Assembly (NCBI RefSeq): GCF_014636315.1
Contig: NZ_BMED01000003.1
Location: 682,001 to 746,000 of the forward strand
From: Parundibacterium terreum
GTDB lineage: Bacteria; Pseudomonadota; Gammaproteobacteria; Burkholderiales; Burkholderiaceae_D
DNA length: 64,000 nt
Direction: 5' to 3'
Program-made: the position numbers and the translations under genes
The notes under the pieces: model-generated
What the model saw: the letters and a program-made list of their open reading frames with translations, nothing else
What the model was told of the DNA's origin: nothing
The model's database searches: none
In this document: positions 35,510 to 44,086 of the stretch, piece after piece
Numbering within the stretch: the stretch's first letter is position 1
How the letters are laid out: every line of letters begins with the position of its first letter

Positions 35510-36475
35510 TTAGGCTGCCAGCTTGCTGGCGGCAATCTGTTCTGCCGTTGCCAGCGCCGCAGAAGTCATGATGTCGAGGTTGCCGGCGTAGGAAGGCAGA
35601 TAGTGCGCAGCGCCTTCCACTTCCAGGAATACCGATACCTTGAGGCCGGATACCTTGCCCAGGCCGGGTATGTTGATAGGCTGGTCCGCCGGGATGCGGT
35701 CAAACTGCACATCCTGTTTCAGGCGATACCCCGGCACATAGGCCTTGACCCGTTCTACCATCGCCAGGATGGAGGCGTGCACTTCGTCTTCGCTGGCACT
35801 GGAGTCGGCCAGGCAAAAGACAGTGTCGCGCATCATCAGCGGCGGCTCGGCCGGATTGAGTACAATGATCGCCTTGCCTTGCGCGGCGCCGCCTACGCTG
35901 ATGATGGCCTGCGAGGTTGTCTCGGTGAATTCATCAATATTGGCGCGTGTGCCGGGGCCGGCGGATTTACTGGAAATCGACGCAACGATTTCTGCATACA
36001 GCACCTTGCTCACCATGGACACGGCGCACACTATGGGTATGGTGGCCTGGCCGCCGCACGTCACCATATTGATATTCGGGCTGCCCAGATGCTGCTCCAG
36101 GTTCACCACCGGTATGACATACGGGCCAATCGCAGCCGGCGTCAGGTCGATGACTTGTATGCCGTGCTGTTGCAGTACGCGATTGTGTTCGGCATGCGCA
36201 CCGGCGGACGTGGCATCAAAGACCAGTTTGATATCGCCGAAGTTGGGCAAGGCCACCAGGCCCTGTATTCCTTCGTGCGTGGTTGCCACGCCTAGCCTGG
36301 CCGCACGGGCCAGGCCATCCGACTGCGCGTCTATGCCTACCATGGCCCCCATCTTCAGATGTCTGCCATTGCGTAAGACTTTGATCATCAGATCGGTACC
36401 TATATTGCCTGAGCCTATGATGGCCACCTGCCATTGCTCACCGGCGACGGGATGATGCTGATCCTTGTGATTCAT
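35510..36475 (-). CDS. nbaJ: Acetaldehyde dehydrogenase (acylating)
   Basis: DmpF/MhpF-type enzyme of 321 residues that converts acetaldehyde, NAD and CoA to acetyl-CoA. The Rossmann motif [14 protein letters not shown] lies at residues 17-30. The catalytic Cys is in [24 protein letters not shown] is conserved. It is slightly extended at the N-terminus by about 12 polar residues. Gene order with the aldolase is that of all known bifunctional complexes. A Shine-Dalgarno (GGAG) precedes the ATG. Confidence 0.96.
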   Translation of the reverse strand: MNHKDQHHPVAGEQWQVAIIGSGNIGTDLMIKVLRNGRHLKMGAMVGIDAQSDGLARAARLGVATTHEGIQGLVALPNFGDIKLVFDATSAGAHAEHNRVLQQHGIQVIDLTPAAIGPYVIPVVNLEQHLGSPNINMVTCGGQATIPIVCAVSMVSKVLYAEIVASISSKSAGPGTRANIDEFTETTSQAIISVGGAAQGKAIIVLNPAEPPLMMRDTVFCLADSSASEDEVHASILAMVERVKAYVPGYRLKQDVQFDRIPADQPINIPGLGKVSGLKVSVFLEVEGAAHYLPSYAGNLDIMTSAALATAEQIAASKLAA

Positions 36476-36522
36476 TGAAACTCCAGAAGAGGTAAATTTG
36501 ACCGCTAGCGTTTTTCTGCCTG

Positions 36523-37308
36523 CTAGCTGGGCGAGAATGCTGCCCGTACGCTGCCCAGCCCCTCGATGCGGGCTTCAAACACGTCGCCGGCAGCGGCAAC
36601 GACCATAGGCCCCAGTGCGCCTGTCATGACGATGTCGCCCGGCTGCAAGGGACTGCCTACTTTCGCCATCATGTCGGCCAGCCAGACGGCTGCGTGCAAG
36701 GGATTGCCCAGGCAGGCCGCTCCGGCACCGATAGACACCTGGTCGCCACGGCGTTCCATTAGCATGCCGCAACCTATGACATCAAAGGCATCCAGTTTCA
36801 CCGGGCGCGAGCCGAGGACGAACAGGCCGCTGGAGGCATTGTCGGCAATGGTGTCTGTCAGGCGTATGTCCCAGTTGGCAATGCGGCTGCCGACGATTTC
36901 TATTGCCGGCAGTGCGTAGGCGGTGGCGTTGATGATGTCGGCCACCGTGTGCTTGCCGTGGGTGAGGGGTTTTTCTATGACCAGCGCTATCTCCGCTTCC
37001 ACCTTGGCTTGCATGACACTGCCCACTGCGATTTCTTCGCCGTCGGCGATGCACATATCGGCAAACAGCATGCCGAAATCCGGTTGATCTACGCCCAGCT
37101 GTTTCTGCACTACCTTGGAAGTCAATCCTATCTTGCGGCCTACCAGGCGGCGGCCTTGCGCCAGCCAGCGTGCCGTGTTGATTTTTTGTACTTCATAAGC
37201 GGCGGCGATATCTCTGATACCTATCAGTTCACGTACCGGTTGGCAGGCTTCACGATGTTGGTGGGCATTCCATAGCAGTTCTGCTGCTTGTTCTATCTTT
37301 GTACTCAT
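36523..37308 (-). CDS. nbaH: 2-Keto-4-pentenoate hydratase
   Basis: Hydratase of 261 residues of the DmpE/MhpD family, adding water to 2-oxopent-4-enoate to give 4-hydroxy-2-oxovalerate. Conserved motifs are [18 protein letters not shown], a metal-site segment [17 protein letters not shown] and [11 protein letters not shown]. Paralogous to the decarboxylase at 33623 but with the shorter hydratase-type N-terminus. It lies between the RidA gene and nbaJ, the E-X-H-J order. AAGGA nine bases upstream of ATG supports the start. Confidence 0.9.
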   Translation of the reverse strand: MSTKIEQAAELLWNAHQHREACQPVRELIGIRDIAAAYEVQKINTARWLAQGRRLVGRKIGLTSKVVQKQLGVDQPDFGMLFADMCIADGEEIAVGSVMQAKVEAEIALVIEKPLTHGKHTVADIINATAYALPAIEIVGSRIANWDIRLTDTIADNASSGLFVLGSRPVKLDAFDVIGCGMLMERRGDQVSIGAGAACLGNPLHAAVWLADMMAKVGSPLQPGDIVMTGALGPMVVAAAGDVFEARIEGLGSVRAAFSPS

Positions 37309-37334
37309 GTGCTGGAATCCTTAAAAAACTGTTG

Positions 37335-37757
37335 CTAAACAGATACCGAAGATTTGACAAAGGAAAATTCGATTTCAACGCTGGCTCCCAGCGGCAATGC
37401 GCTGACACCGACCGACGTGCGTGCCGGCGGCACGAGCCCGTCGTTGAATATGGTTTCCCATGCGGCATTGATCTCGGAAAAGGCATCCATGCGGGTGGTA
37501 TAGATGCGCGCGATCAGCAGTTCATCCAGACTGAGGCCGTAGTCGGGCAGCGCCAGTTGCAGGTTGGACAGGATGCGGGTAGTTTCGGCACCCGGGCCCC
37601 CGGTTTCCAGCTTTCCGCTGGCGGGGTCCAACGCGACCATGCCGGAGACCTGGTAGTTGAAACCGATGCGCACGCAGGGACTGTAACGAAAGCGCGGCGC
37701 GGGAATGTGCGGCGATTGCATCGCTGTGCGGATGGAGGACTCGGTAGATGTGCTCAT
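37335..37757 (-). CDS. RidA-family enamine/imine deaminase-like protein, operon gene X
   Basis: RidA-family protein of 140 residues. The key Arg/Glu region reads PARTSVGVSALPLGASVEIEFSF, cited here as residues about 112-134, and matches canonical RidA proteins that hydrolyse reactive enamines or imines. ATG 37757 has a near-perfect Shine-Dalgarno (AGGAGGA), so the open upstream frame is not used. It sits between the semialdehyde dehydrogenase and the hydratase, the position of the uncharacterised nbaX in the Pseudomonas fluorescens nba cluster as I recall it. It may remove a reactive 2-aminomuconate intermediate. Confidence 0.8.
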   Translation of the reverse strand: MSTSTESSIRTAMQSPHIPAPRFRYSPCVRIGFNYQVSGMVALDPASGKLETGGPGAETTRILSNLQLALPDYGLSLDELLIARIYTTRMDAFSEINAAWETIFNDGLVPPARTSVGVSALPLGASVEIEFSFVKSSVSV

Positions 37758-37767
37758 CGCAATCCTC

Positions 37768-39237
37768 CTACAATTTGACGCAGATGTTGGCAACGTCGGA
37801 ATAAAAATCCAGCGAATAGCGGCCACCCTCACGCCCCAGGCCCGATAGCTTGACGCCGCCAAAAGGCGTGCGCAGATCGCGCAGGTACCAGGTATTGACC
37901 CATACCAGACCCACATGGATGCGGCGCGCTACGCGGTGCGCGCGCGACAGATTGGTAGTCCACAGTGCGCAGGCCAGGCCATACTTGCTGTCATTCACGC
38001 GCCTTATGATTTCTTCTTCATCGTCAAACGGCGCGATATGGCAAACCGGTCCAAAGATTTCTTCCGTAGTGCAGCGTGCGTCGTCGCTCAAACCCGTCCA
38101 TACCGTAGGCTGCACATAGGCACCCTGATCGCGGGCGTCGCCAAAATGCGGAACGCCTCCGCCGCTTACCACTGTCGCACCTTCTTCTAACGCCAGGCGG
38201 TAATAGGACAAGACCTTGTCACGGTGGCCGTGCGAGATCAACGGCCCCATGTCTACGCCTTCGGCATCGGGGAAATCTATTTTCAGCGCTTCGGTTTTCT
38301 GTTTGATCGCCGCGACAAATTTGTCGAACAGCGACCTGTGCACATATACCCGTTCAGAGCACAGGCAGACCTGGCCGGAATTGGTAAAAGAAGAGCGCAT
38401 CACGCCGGCAACGGCGGCGTCGAAATCGGCATCTTCAAACACAACTGCAGCATTCTTGCCGCCCAGTTCGAACGATACTTCTTTTACGCCATCGGCAACG
38501 GCCTTCATGATCGCGCTGCCGGTACGGGATTCGCCGGTGAAGGTCAGCGCGTCGATGCCGGCATGCCTGGTCAGGAATTCTCCTGCCGAATTAACGCCGT
38601 GGCCGTGAATCAGGTTGAAGACGCCAGGCGGCACACCGGCGTCGCGCATTACCTCGGCCAGCAAGCTTGCCGAGGAAGGCGATTCTTCCGATGGCTTGGC
38701 GATGACGGTATTGCCACAGGCCAGGGCCGGCGCAACCTTCCACGTGAACAGCAACAGCGGCAGGTTCCACGGCGAAATGATGCCGACCACGCCTACGGGT
38801 TTGCGCACCGTGTAATTCAATGCCCCCAGGCCGTCGGCCGTGGGCATCTCATAGGCGTCGGTATTGGCGGTGGATGCCAGGTCAGCAAAGCTGCGAAAGT
38901 TGGCAATGCCGCGGGCGATATCCAGGCTGCGTGCCTGATGCACAGGGCGGCCGGTGTCGGCAACCTCAGCGGCGACGAATTCTTCAAAGCGCGCCTGTAT
39001 GCCGTCAGCCACCTTGTGCAATAACTGCGCGCGCTGCGGTACGCTCATTTGGCCCCATGGGCCGTCCAGGGCCTTGCGCGCAGCCGTGACGGCGGCATCG
39101 ACAGTCGCCTGATCCGCCTCGCATACCTTGGCGATCAGGCTGCCGTCAACCGGGCAGATATTGTCGAAAGTGGAGGCGCTGGAAACGAACTCGCCATTGA
39201 TGAAATGGCGCAGCAGCACCGGTGTATCGGATTTCAA
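37768..39237 (-). CDS. nbaE: 2-Aminomuconate-6-semialdehyde dehydrogenase
   Basis: NAD-dependent aldehyde dehydrogenase of 489 residues, oxidising 2-aminomuconate-6-semialdehyde to 2-aminomuconate. Catalytic residues are N158 (ISPWNLP), E257 (FELGGKN) and C291 (NSGQVCLCSE). It resembles 2-hydroxymuconic/2-aminomuconic semialdehyde dehydrogenases and is the first gene of the operon. The start codon is a TTG at 39237 with an ideal AGGAG seven bases before it; no ATG gives a better fit. A predicted promoter and LysR-type site lie upstream. Confidence 0.92.
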   Translation of the reverse strand: MKSDTPVLLRHFINGEFVSSASTFDNICPVDGSLIAKVCEADQATVDAAVTAARKALDGPWGQMSVPQRAQLLHKVADGIQARFEEFVAAEVADTGRPVHQARSLDIARGIANFRSFADLASTANTDAYEMPTADGLGALNYTVRKPVGVVGIISPWNLPLLLFTWKVAPALACGNTVIAKPSEESPSSASLLAEVMRDAGVPPGVFNLIHGHGVNSAGEFLTRHAGIDALTFTGESRTGSAIMKAVADGVKEVSFELGGKNAAVVFEDADFDAAVAGVMRSSFTNSGQVCLCSERVYVHRSLFDKFVAAIKQKTEALKIDFPDAEGVDMGPLISHGHRDKVLSYYRLALEEGATVVSGGGVPHFGDARDQGAYVQPTVWTGLSDDARCTTEEIFGPVCHIAPFDDEEEIIRRVNDSKYGLACALWTTNLSRAHRVARRIHVGLVWVNTWYLRDLRTPFGGVKLSGLGREGGRYSLDFYSDVANICVKL

Positions 39238-39289
39238 ATCAAGTCTCCTGTTATCTCGCTGTGCTATTGCGGCGAATAGCTTTTAAGCG

Positions 39290-39295
39290 AGTATA
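39290..39295 (-). promoter_or_regulatory. Predicted -10 element of the 3-hydroxyanthranilate operon
   Basis: On the minus strand the site reads TATACT, 53 bases upstream of the nbaE start. No good -35 is found at the right spacing, as expected for an activator-dependent promoter under a LysR-type regulator. Confidence 0.45.
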
Positions 39296-39341
39296 GGAAA
39301 GACTTGAAATAAAATATAATGAAAAACCAGGTCTTTGGTAT

Positions 39342-39361
39342 TCCGGTTATTTATATCGGGA
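39342..39361 (-). promoter_or_regulatory. Predicted LysR-type activator site of the operon
   Basis: An imperfect dyad has arms TCCGGTTA and TATCGGGA around a short A/T centre. Its middle is about 60-70 bases upstream of the start point implied by the -10 at 39290, the usual place of a LysR-family recognition site. It lies in the nbaE-to-LysR spacer. Confidence 0.4.
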
Positions 39362-39381
39362 GTGTCAGGCGAAATTTGGAA

Positions 39382-40344
39382 TCAGAGCTCTGCCGCCGCC
39401 AGTTTCAGGCACTGTATGAAGTGCGCCGCTGCCGGCGTGGTCGCCTTTTCTGCGCGTACCGAGTAACCTATCTTGCCGAACTGGCCGATATCCCCCAATT
39501 CCAGCACGCTCAGCAAATTCATCTGCGCAAAATGCTGCGCTACCGTGCGCGGCATCAGCGTGATGGCCTGCATGGACTGCAGCAGTCCTATATTAGTCAG
39601 CAGGGACAGCGATTCCACGATGTTGGCCGGCATGCCCAGGCCGGAATCGAGAAACAGTTTTTCTGCGGTCAGGCGCGCGGGCGACTCCATCAGCGGCAAT
39701 ATCCACGGCCAGTCCAGCAAATCCCGCAGCGGGATTTTTTTTTGCAAGGTCAAGGGATGCTGGTTCCATACCACAGCGCATAGCGCTTCTTCATACAGGT
39801 AGGTGTGTTCAAAGCTGAACATGCGAGCCAGCGGCAGATCCGCCTCCGGCAGCCGGCCGACGACCAGGTCCAGCTCACCGGTGGCCAGCGCCGGAAACAG
39901 CCTATCGGTGGGCCCCTCGCGCACGGTGACCAGCACGCCGGGCCGATCCTGCTTCAGCTTGGCGATTGCCCGCGGCAGCAGCCTGGCCGATGCTGAAATC
40001 AGCGTGCCGACGATGACATGGCCGGATTCACCGGAGCGAAAGGAGTTCAGTTCATCAGTCAGGTGGCGCAATTCGGCAATGACGGATTTGACGTGCCCGC
40101 CCAGTAGCGTGCCATAGCAAGTCGGTGTGACGCCGCGGTTGGTGCGCTCAAACAGCTCCACGCCCAGGTCTGTCTCCAGTTCCTGTATGGCCTTGGTTAC
40201 CGCGGGCTGGGTCAGATTCAGTTCCTTGGCCGCGCGCGCGATGGAGCTGGATGCCAGCACACGGTCAAAGATCAGCAGCGGCTTCAGTTTGAGCCGGCGT
40301 AGCATCACGTCGACCAGTGGGATATTGCTGCGTTGTGGATCCAA
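39382..40344 (-). CDS. LysR-family regulator of the 3-hydroxyanthranilate operon
   Basis: LysR-type regulator of 320 residues with an N-terminal winged helix-turn-helix (AAKELNLTQPAVTKAIQELETDLGVELFERT at about 35-65, cited by position) and a periplasmic-binding-like effector domain. It is immediately upstream of, and parallel to, nbaE, and a likely binding site lies in the spacer. It is probably the counterpart of NbaR, although that gene lies at the far end of the Pseudomonas cluster as I recall it. The likely inducer is a pathway intermediate. Its gene is 52 bases after the GntR gene, so GntR read-through may reach it. Confidence 0.85.
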   Translation of the reverse strand: MDPQRSNIPLVDVMLRRLKLKPLLIFDRVLASSSIARAAKELNLTQPAVTKAIQELETDLGVELFERTNRGVTPTCYGTLLGGHVKSVIAELRHLTDELNSFRSGESGHVIVGTLISASARLLPRAIAKLKQDRPGVLVTVREGPTDRLFPALATGELDLVVGRLPEADLPLARMFSFEHTYLYEEALCAVVWNQHPLTLQKKIPLRDLLDWPWILPLMESPARLTAEKLFLDSGLGMPANIVESLSLLTNIGLLQSMQAITLMPRTVAQHFAQMNLLSVLELGDIGQFGKIGYSVRAEKATTPAAAHFIQCLKLAAAEL

Positions 40345-40396
40345 AACCTGCTCCTGTGTAGGTAAGTTCAGAATAAGCTCAGAACAAGCCCAGAAT

Positions 40397-41050
40397 TTAT
40401 TCTGTAACTGCCTGGCGTTCCTTGATGACTTCCAGCACGTGGATGCTCAGGCGGGTCGCGTGATTACGCATCGCGATATAGGACTTTTCCGCATCCGATG
40501 CCAGGATGGCTGCCATGATCGCATCATGTTCGTCATGCGATACCGTCAGCCGTCTCTCGACGCCGGCTTGCGCTGCGCGGAATTGTGTCAGGCGCTTGCG
40601 CAGATTGTCCATCGTATCGGTCAGGCACTTGTTGTGAGCACCCACGCTGATCAGATGATGAAATTTCTTGTTCAATTCCAGGTAGCCTTCCTCGTCGCCT
40701 TTTTCTATGCACTCCTGGCTTTGTACATGGATGAGCTCCAATTGCTTCTTCTGTACTGCACTCATGCGCTCGGCGCAGATGCGGCAGCACAATGCTTCCA
40801 GTTCGCACATCGCTTCCAACATATCCGCCAGTTCATCCAGGCTGATGCTGATGACGATGCCCCCTTTCCTGGGGCGTAATTCGATCAGGCCGCGGGCTGC
40901 CAGTTCGCGCAGCGATTGGCGTATGGGCGTACGCGATACCTGGAAGCGCTCTGACAGCGCGATTTCCTCCAGGCTCTGGCCGGGGGCCAGCGTGCCGTTG
41001 ATGATCTCATCCGCCAGGATGCGATAAATCTTCATCGAAATTGTTTCCAT
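40397..41050 (-). CDS. GntR/FCD-family transcriptional regulator
   Basis: Regulator of 217 residues. The winged helix is LEEIALSERFQVSRTPIRQS (residues 26-45) followed by ELRPRKGGIVIS, and an all-helical FCD ligand-binding domain fills the C-terminal part with His residues suited to metal/carboxylate binding. FCD regulators often bind short palindromes and respond to organic acids. It is divergent from the VOC gene at 41320, and the perfect palindrome ATGTATACAT lies between them. It is therefore the likely repressor of the 41-52 kb cluster. Confidence 0.88.
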   Translation of the reverse strand: METISMKIYRILADEIINGTLAPGQSLEEIALSERFQVSRTPIRQSLRELAARGLIELRPRKGGIVISISLDELADMLEAMCELEALCCRICAERMSAVQKKQLELIHVQSQECIEKGDEEGYLELNKKFHHLISVGAHNKCLTDTMDNLRKRLTQFRAAQAGVERRLTVSHDEHDAIMAAILASDAEKSYIAMRNHATRLSIHVLEVIKERQAVTE

Positions 41051-41243
41051 CGACTTACTCTTTTCTTTTTTTGTTTGGTTTGTCTGGTTTATTTACTTCT
41101 ATCAAGAGGCTTCCCTAGGTACCTCTGTCCGTCTTTTTATTGCCAAGCATTTTACCTGCAGACAATGCGCATATAAAGGATGCCAGCAATATTATGGCTA
41201 TATATAAATTCTAATTTAAATTTAAGTATTTAAATAAAATTAA

Positions 41244-41258
41244 ATGTATACATATAAT
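41244..41258 (+). promoter_or_regulatory. Palindromic operator ATGTATACAT overlapping a TATAAT -10
   Basis: The perfect 10-bp palindrome occupies 41244-41253, and its last T is the first base of a consensus -10, TATAAT (41253-41258), directed at the VOC gene at 41320. The -35 is weak. A repressor bound here would block the promoter. The same word with the same TATAA suffix recurs at 42963. Confidence 0.6.
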
Positions 41259-41319
41259 TTCAGCTTCAGTAGAATGGTTTTTGACTGTGGATTGATCAAC
41301 CTGGAATGGAGTAGATAAC

Positions 41320-41820
41320 ATGAGCAAGGACATGGATAACAAATCTGGCAACAAGCTGCGTCATATCGCGATATCGGTGCCTGATCCCTGGAAGAGCGCC
41401 GAGTTTTATCAGAAGGCTTTCGGCTTCAAAAAGGTCGGCGAGACCGATTCTTCGCTGGCTCGCGGCGTCTACCTGAGCGATGGCGTCATGTCGATCGCGT
41501 TGCTGAACTATAAAAGCGACCAGGCGGCGGGTGAGGATCGTGGCAAGGACTTTGTCGGCCTGCATCACATCGGCGTATGGGTGGACGATATTGTTGCGGC
41601 CCGCGCCGATGCCGAGGCAGCCGGCGGCACCTATTACATGGGGGAAGTGCCGGTCAAAGGCAATATCTTCTATGAAGTCAAATATCGCGATCCCGACGGT
41701 GTCATCATTGACCTGACCGATCATGGATGGGGCGGGGCGGCAAAGAATGTCGTTGCTGCTGCGGATGGACCCGCGTTCCGCAATCCTGATCTGGTCGCCG
41801 ACCGCAGCGGCATCAAGTAA
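41320..41820 (+). CDS. VOC-family metalloenzyme (A)
   Basis: Vicinal-oxygen-chelate protein of 166 residues with two beta-alpha-beta modules. Putative metal ligands are H15 (KLRHIAISV), H82 or H83 (GLHHIGVWV) and D131 in YRDPDGVIIDL, where Glu is usual. The family includes glyoxalase I, extradiol dioxygenases and epimerases, so the reaction cannot be assigned. It is the first rightward gene of the GntR cluster, with a strong Shine-Dalgarno (GGAG) and the operator-overlapped promoter. Confidence 0.82.
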   Translation: MSKDMDNKSGNKLRHIAISVPDPWKSAEFYQKAFGFKKVGETDSSLARGVYLSDGVMSIALLNYKSDQAAGEDRGKDFVGLHHIGVWVDDIVAARADAEAAGGTYYMGEVPVKGNIFYEVKYRDPDGVIIDLTDHGWGGAAKNVVAAADGPAFRNPDLVADRSGIK

Positions 41821-41913
41821 GGGGCTAAGGGGTATAGGTTCGCCTTGCTGTGTCAGTGAGTACTTGCCGGTAAGATTGCTGGCGCAGCACCCCCTTCGCT
41901 ACTTTGGCTCCGC

Positions 41914-42900
41914 TCAAGCCTTCAATGCTGGCAGTAGCTGGTCATGCAGCGGCTGGCCGGCAAAGCAGGCAGCCAGGTTTTTCAGCAGCGCCGTATGCTG
42001 TGCCAGTTGCGCCTCCGGCGAGCGGCCGGAAACATGCGGCGTCAGTATCAGGTTATCCAGTTGTTCCACTCCAGGCGGTAGTTCCGGCTCATCTTCTATG
42101 ACGTCCAGCGCCGCGCCGGCAATGCGCTTTGCTCGCAAGGCCTCCATCAGCGCGCAGGTATCAACCACGCTGCCACGGGCGACATTGACCAGGAAGCCTT
42201 GCGGGCCCAGGTGTTCCAGCGCCTCGTGGTTGATCAGATGGCGGGTCGCCGCGCCGCCGGGGCAGGCGAGGATCAGGTAATCGCTGTCGGCGGCCAGTTC
42301 ATTGACGCTGGGCACGTAGCGATATACCAACTCCGGCCTGGGGCGGCGGGTATGGTAGGCAATCTGCATATCAAAACCTGCGGCACGCTTGGCGATCAAC
42401 TCCCCTATATTTCCCATTCCCAGCAAGCCCAGCCGCTTGCCATTAACGGTAGGGCGCGGCTGCCGGTTTTGTAGCCAGCCGCCGGCCTTCAGTGCGCGAT
42501 CCAATTGTGGCAGGCCGCGCGAGATCGCCAGCGTCAGCGCGAGTGCATGGTCGGCGACGCTTGCGTTATTGACCCCCGGTGCGTGGGTAACTGCGATGCC
42601 GCGTTGCGTGGCTGCTGCCACATCAATATTTTCATATCCGGCGCCATAGCTGCATACCAGCTTCAAGCCGGGCAGTATTTCCATTTGCTCCGCCGTCAGG
42701 CCGGTACTTCCATTCGTCACCACGGCCTGTATCTGCGGCAACTCACTAGCCGGCAAGTGGCTCAACTCCGCTGGCAACGTCATTTTCAGAGAGTAGTGCT
42801 GTTGCAGATCTGCGATAAATGGCTGCTGCATGCTGATCAGTAACAGGATGAGCGGGCTGGGTGTTCCGCTGGAATTACCGGGGGGGAGGGCGTTTGTCAT
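41914..42900 (-). CDS. D-2-hydroxyacid dehydrogenase (NAD(P))
   Basis: Protein of 328 residues of the D-isomer 2-hydroxyacid dehydrogenase family (glyoxylate/hydroxypyruvate reductase-like). The cofactor motif is LGLLGMGNIGELIAKRA. The catalytic Arg is in NVARGSVVDT, with the Glu in DVIEDEPELP and the His in LTPHVSG. The frame is open upstream to 42972, but ATG 42900 has AAGGA at the right distance. It faces away from the FAH gene and shares with it the operator at 42963. It may reduce or oxidise a 2-oxo or 2-hydroxy acid of the route. Confidence 0.88.
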   Translation of the reverse strand: MTNALPPGNSSGTPSPLILLLISMQQPFIADLQQHYSLKMTLPAELSHLPASELPQIQAVVTNGSTGLTAEQMEILPGLKLVCSYGAGYENIDVAAATQRGIAVTHAPGVNNASVADHALALTLAISRGLPQLDRALKAGGWLQNRQPRPTVNGKRLGLLGMGNIGELIAKRAAGFDMQIAYHTRRPRPELVYRYVPSVNELAADSDYLILACPGGAATRHLINHEALEHLGPQGFLVNVARGSVVDTCALMEALRAKRIAGAALDVIEDEPELPPGVEQLDNLILTPHVSGRSPEAQLAQHTALLKNLAACFAGQPLHDQLLPALKA

Positions 42901-42962
42901 AAGAATATTCCTTACTATTTCTGTGCATTGGATGAAGAAAATTTTTGCACAATTCGCTTGCA

Positions 42963-42977
42963 ATGTATACATATAAG
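42963..42977. promoter_or_regulatory. Second copy of the palindrome ATGTATACAT, with TATAAG -10
   Basis: The perfect palindrome at 42963-42972 is followed by TATAAG (42972-42977). It lies between the divergent dehydrogenase (start 42900) and FAH-family gene (start 43039), so one bound repressor could control both. Confidence 0.6.
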
Positions 42978-43038
42978 ATTTATTGTATTCATTAATGATT
43001 TAAATGTATGAAAGTTCATGAAAGAGGAGACAGCTTCA

Positions 43039-43977
43039 ATGTGGCACGCAATTGCAACTTACGAAAATAAACAGGGCACGCCCGGTGAAAAAACGGCCTT
43101 GGCTGTTGGCGATGCCATGTATGATTTGCACGCTTTACTACAGGCTAGACCAGATTTGGCCACAGGTTTGGAGCTGGAAAGCGGCCTGGCAACGGCAATA
43201 CAGCAGTGGGAACGTAGTGCCGCCGGCTTTAAGAAGCTGGCAGAGGCAGTGCCCGCGCTGCTGGTAAAGGGAGAAATAGACGCGCTGGATCCTGCAAACT
43301 ATCGCCTGTGCGTGCCTTATGTGCCGGGACGGATTTTTGGCGCCGCTTCCAATTATTATGAGCATGCTCGGGAGATGGGGACTGAACTGGCTCCGAGGGA
43401 AGAAAGTGCGCCTTATTGCTTCATGAAAGCAGAAACCAGTGTCACCGCCACCGATACCAGTGTAGTGATGCCGCGCGACACCGAGAAGCTGGATTGGGAG
43501 GTTGAGCTGGGCGTGGTGATAGGCAAGGCCTGCCGCAATGTTTCGGTGGAAGATGCTTACGCCTACATCGCCGGATACACTGTATTCAACGATATCAGCG
43601 CCAGGGATCTGAACCGCCGTAGCGATTATCCTTTCAAGCACGACTGGTTCCGCGGCAAAAGCCATGACACGTTTGGCCCTATGGGACCCTGGCTGGTGCC
43701 GCGCGACTGTATCTCCCATCCGCAAGCTTTGCGCATGCAGCTGGAAGTCAATGGCGAGATGATGCAGGATGACACGGCAGAGGGGATGATATTCAATATC
43801 GCCGAGCAGATCGCCTACCTGTCCGGCATTCTGACGCTGCGACCAGGCGACCTGATCGCCACCGGTACGCCTACCGGGGTAGGCATGGGGCGTGGGGTTT
43901 ACCTGAAACACGGCGACCAGATGACGGCGACGATAGAAAAAATAGGCAGTATCAGGAATTGGGTGGTCGCCGCGTAA
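43039..43977 (+). CDS. Fumarylacetoacetate hydrolase (FAH) family protein
   Basis: Protein of 312 residues with a C-terminal FAH domain. Metal-binding residues lie in LDWEVELGVVIG (Glu-x-Glu) and YTVFNDISARDLNRR (Asp). The C-terminal LRPGDLIATGTPTGVGMG motif is typical. Family activities are C-C bond hydrolysis of acyl-pyruvates, decarboxylation and hydration. The open frame begins at 43018, but AGGAG ten bases before ATG 43039 supports the shorter start. It probably acts on the ring-opened intermediate of this cluster; the exact reaction is unknown. Confidence 0.85.
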   Translation: MWHAIATYENKQGTPGEKTALAVGDAMYDLHALLQARPDLATGLELESGLATAIQQWERSAAGFKKLAEAVPALLVKGEIDALDPANYRLCVPYVPGRIFGAASNYYEHAREMGTELAPREESAPYCFMKAETSVTATDTSVVMPRDTEKLDWEVELGVVIGKACRNVSVEDAYAYIAGYTVFNDISARDLNRRSDYPFKHDWFRGKSHDTFGPMGPWLVPRDCISHPQALRMQLEVNGEMMQDDTAEGMIFNIAEQIAYLSGILTLRPGDLIATGTPTGVGMGRGVYLKHGDQMTATIEKIGSIRNWVVAA

Positions 43978-44086
43978 GCATGAACGGCGCAGCCGGGGCG
44001 GCTGGCAAAAAAGCAAACAATAACAGGCTGCCCGTTTTATCCAGATACCAGCAAACCTTGAGTGACGAGTTTTGGAGAGAGACAAA

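Noticed and set aside
40391..40404. CAGAAT/ATTCTG dyad between GntR and LysR genes, considered as a regulator site
   Set aside because: It overlaps the end of the GntR reading frame and has no promoter near it; kept only as a weak curiosity.
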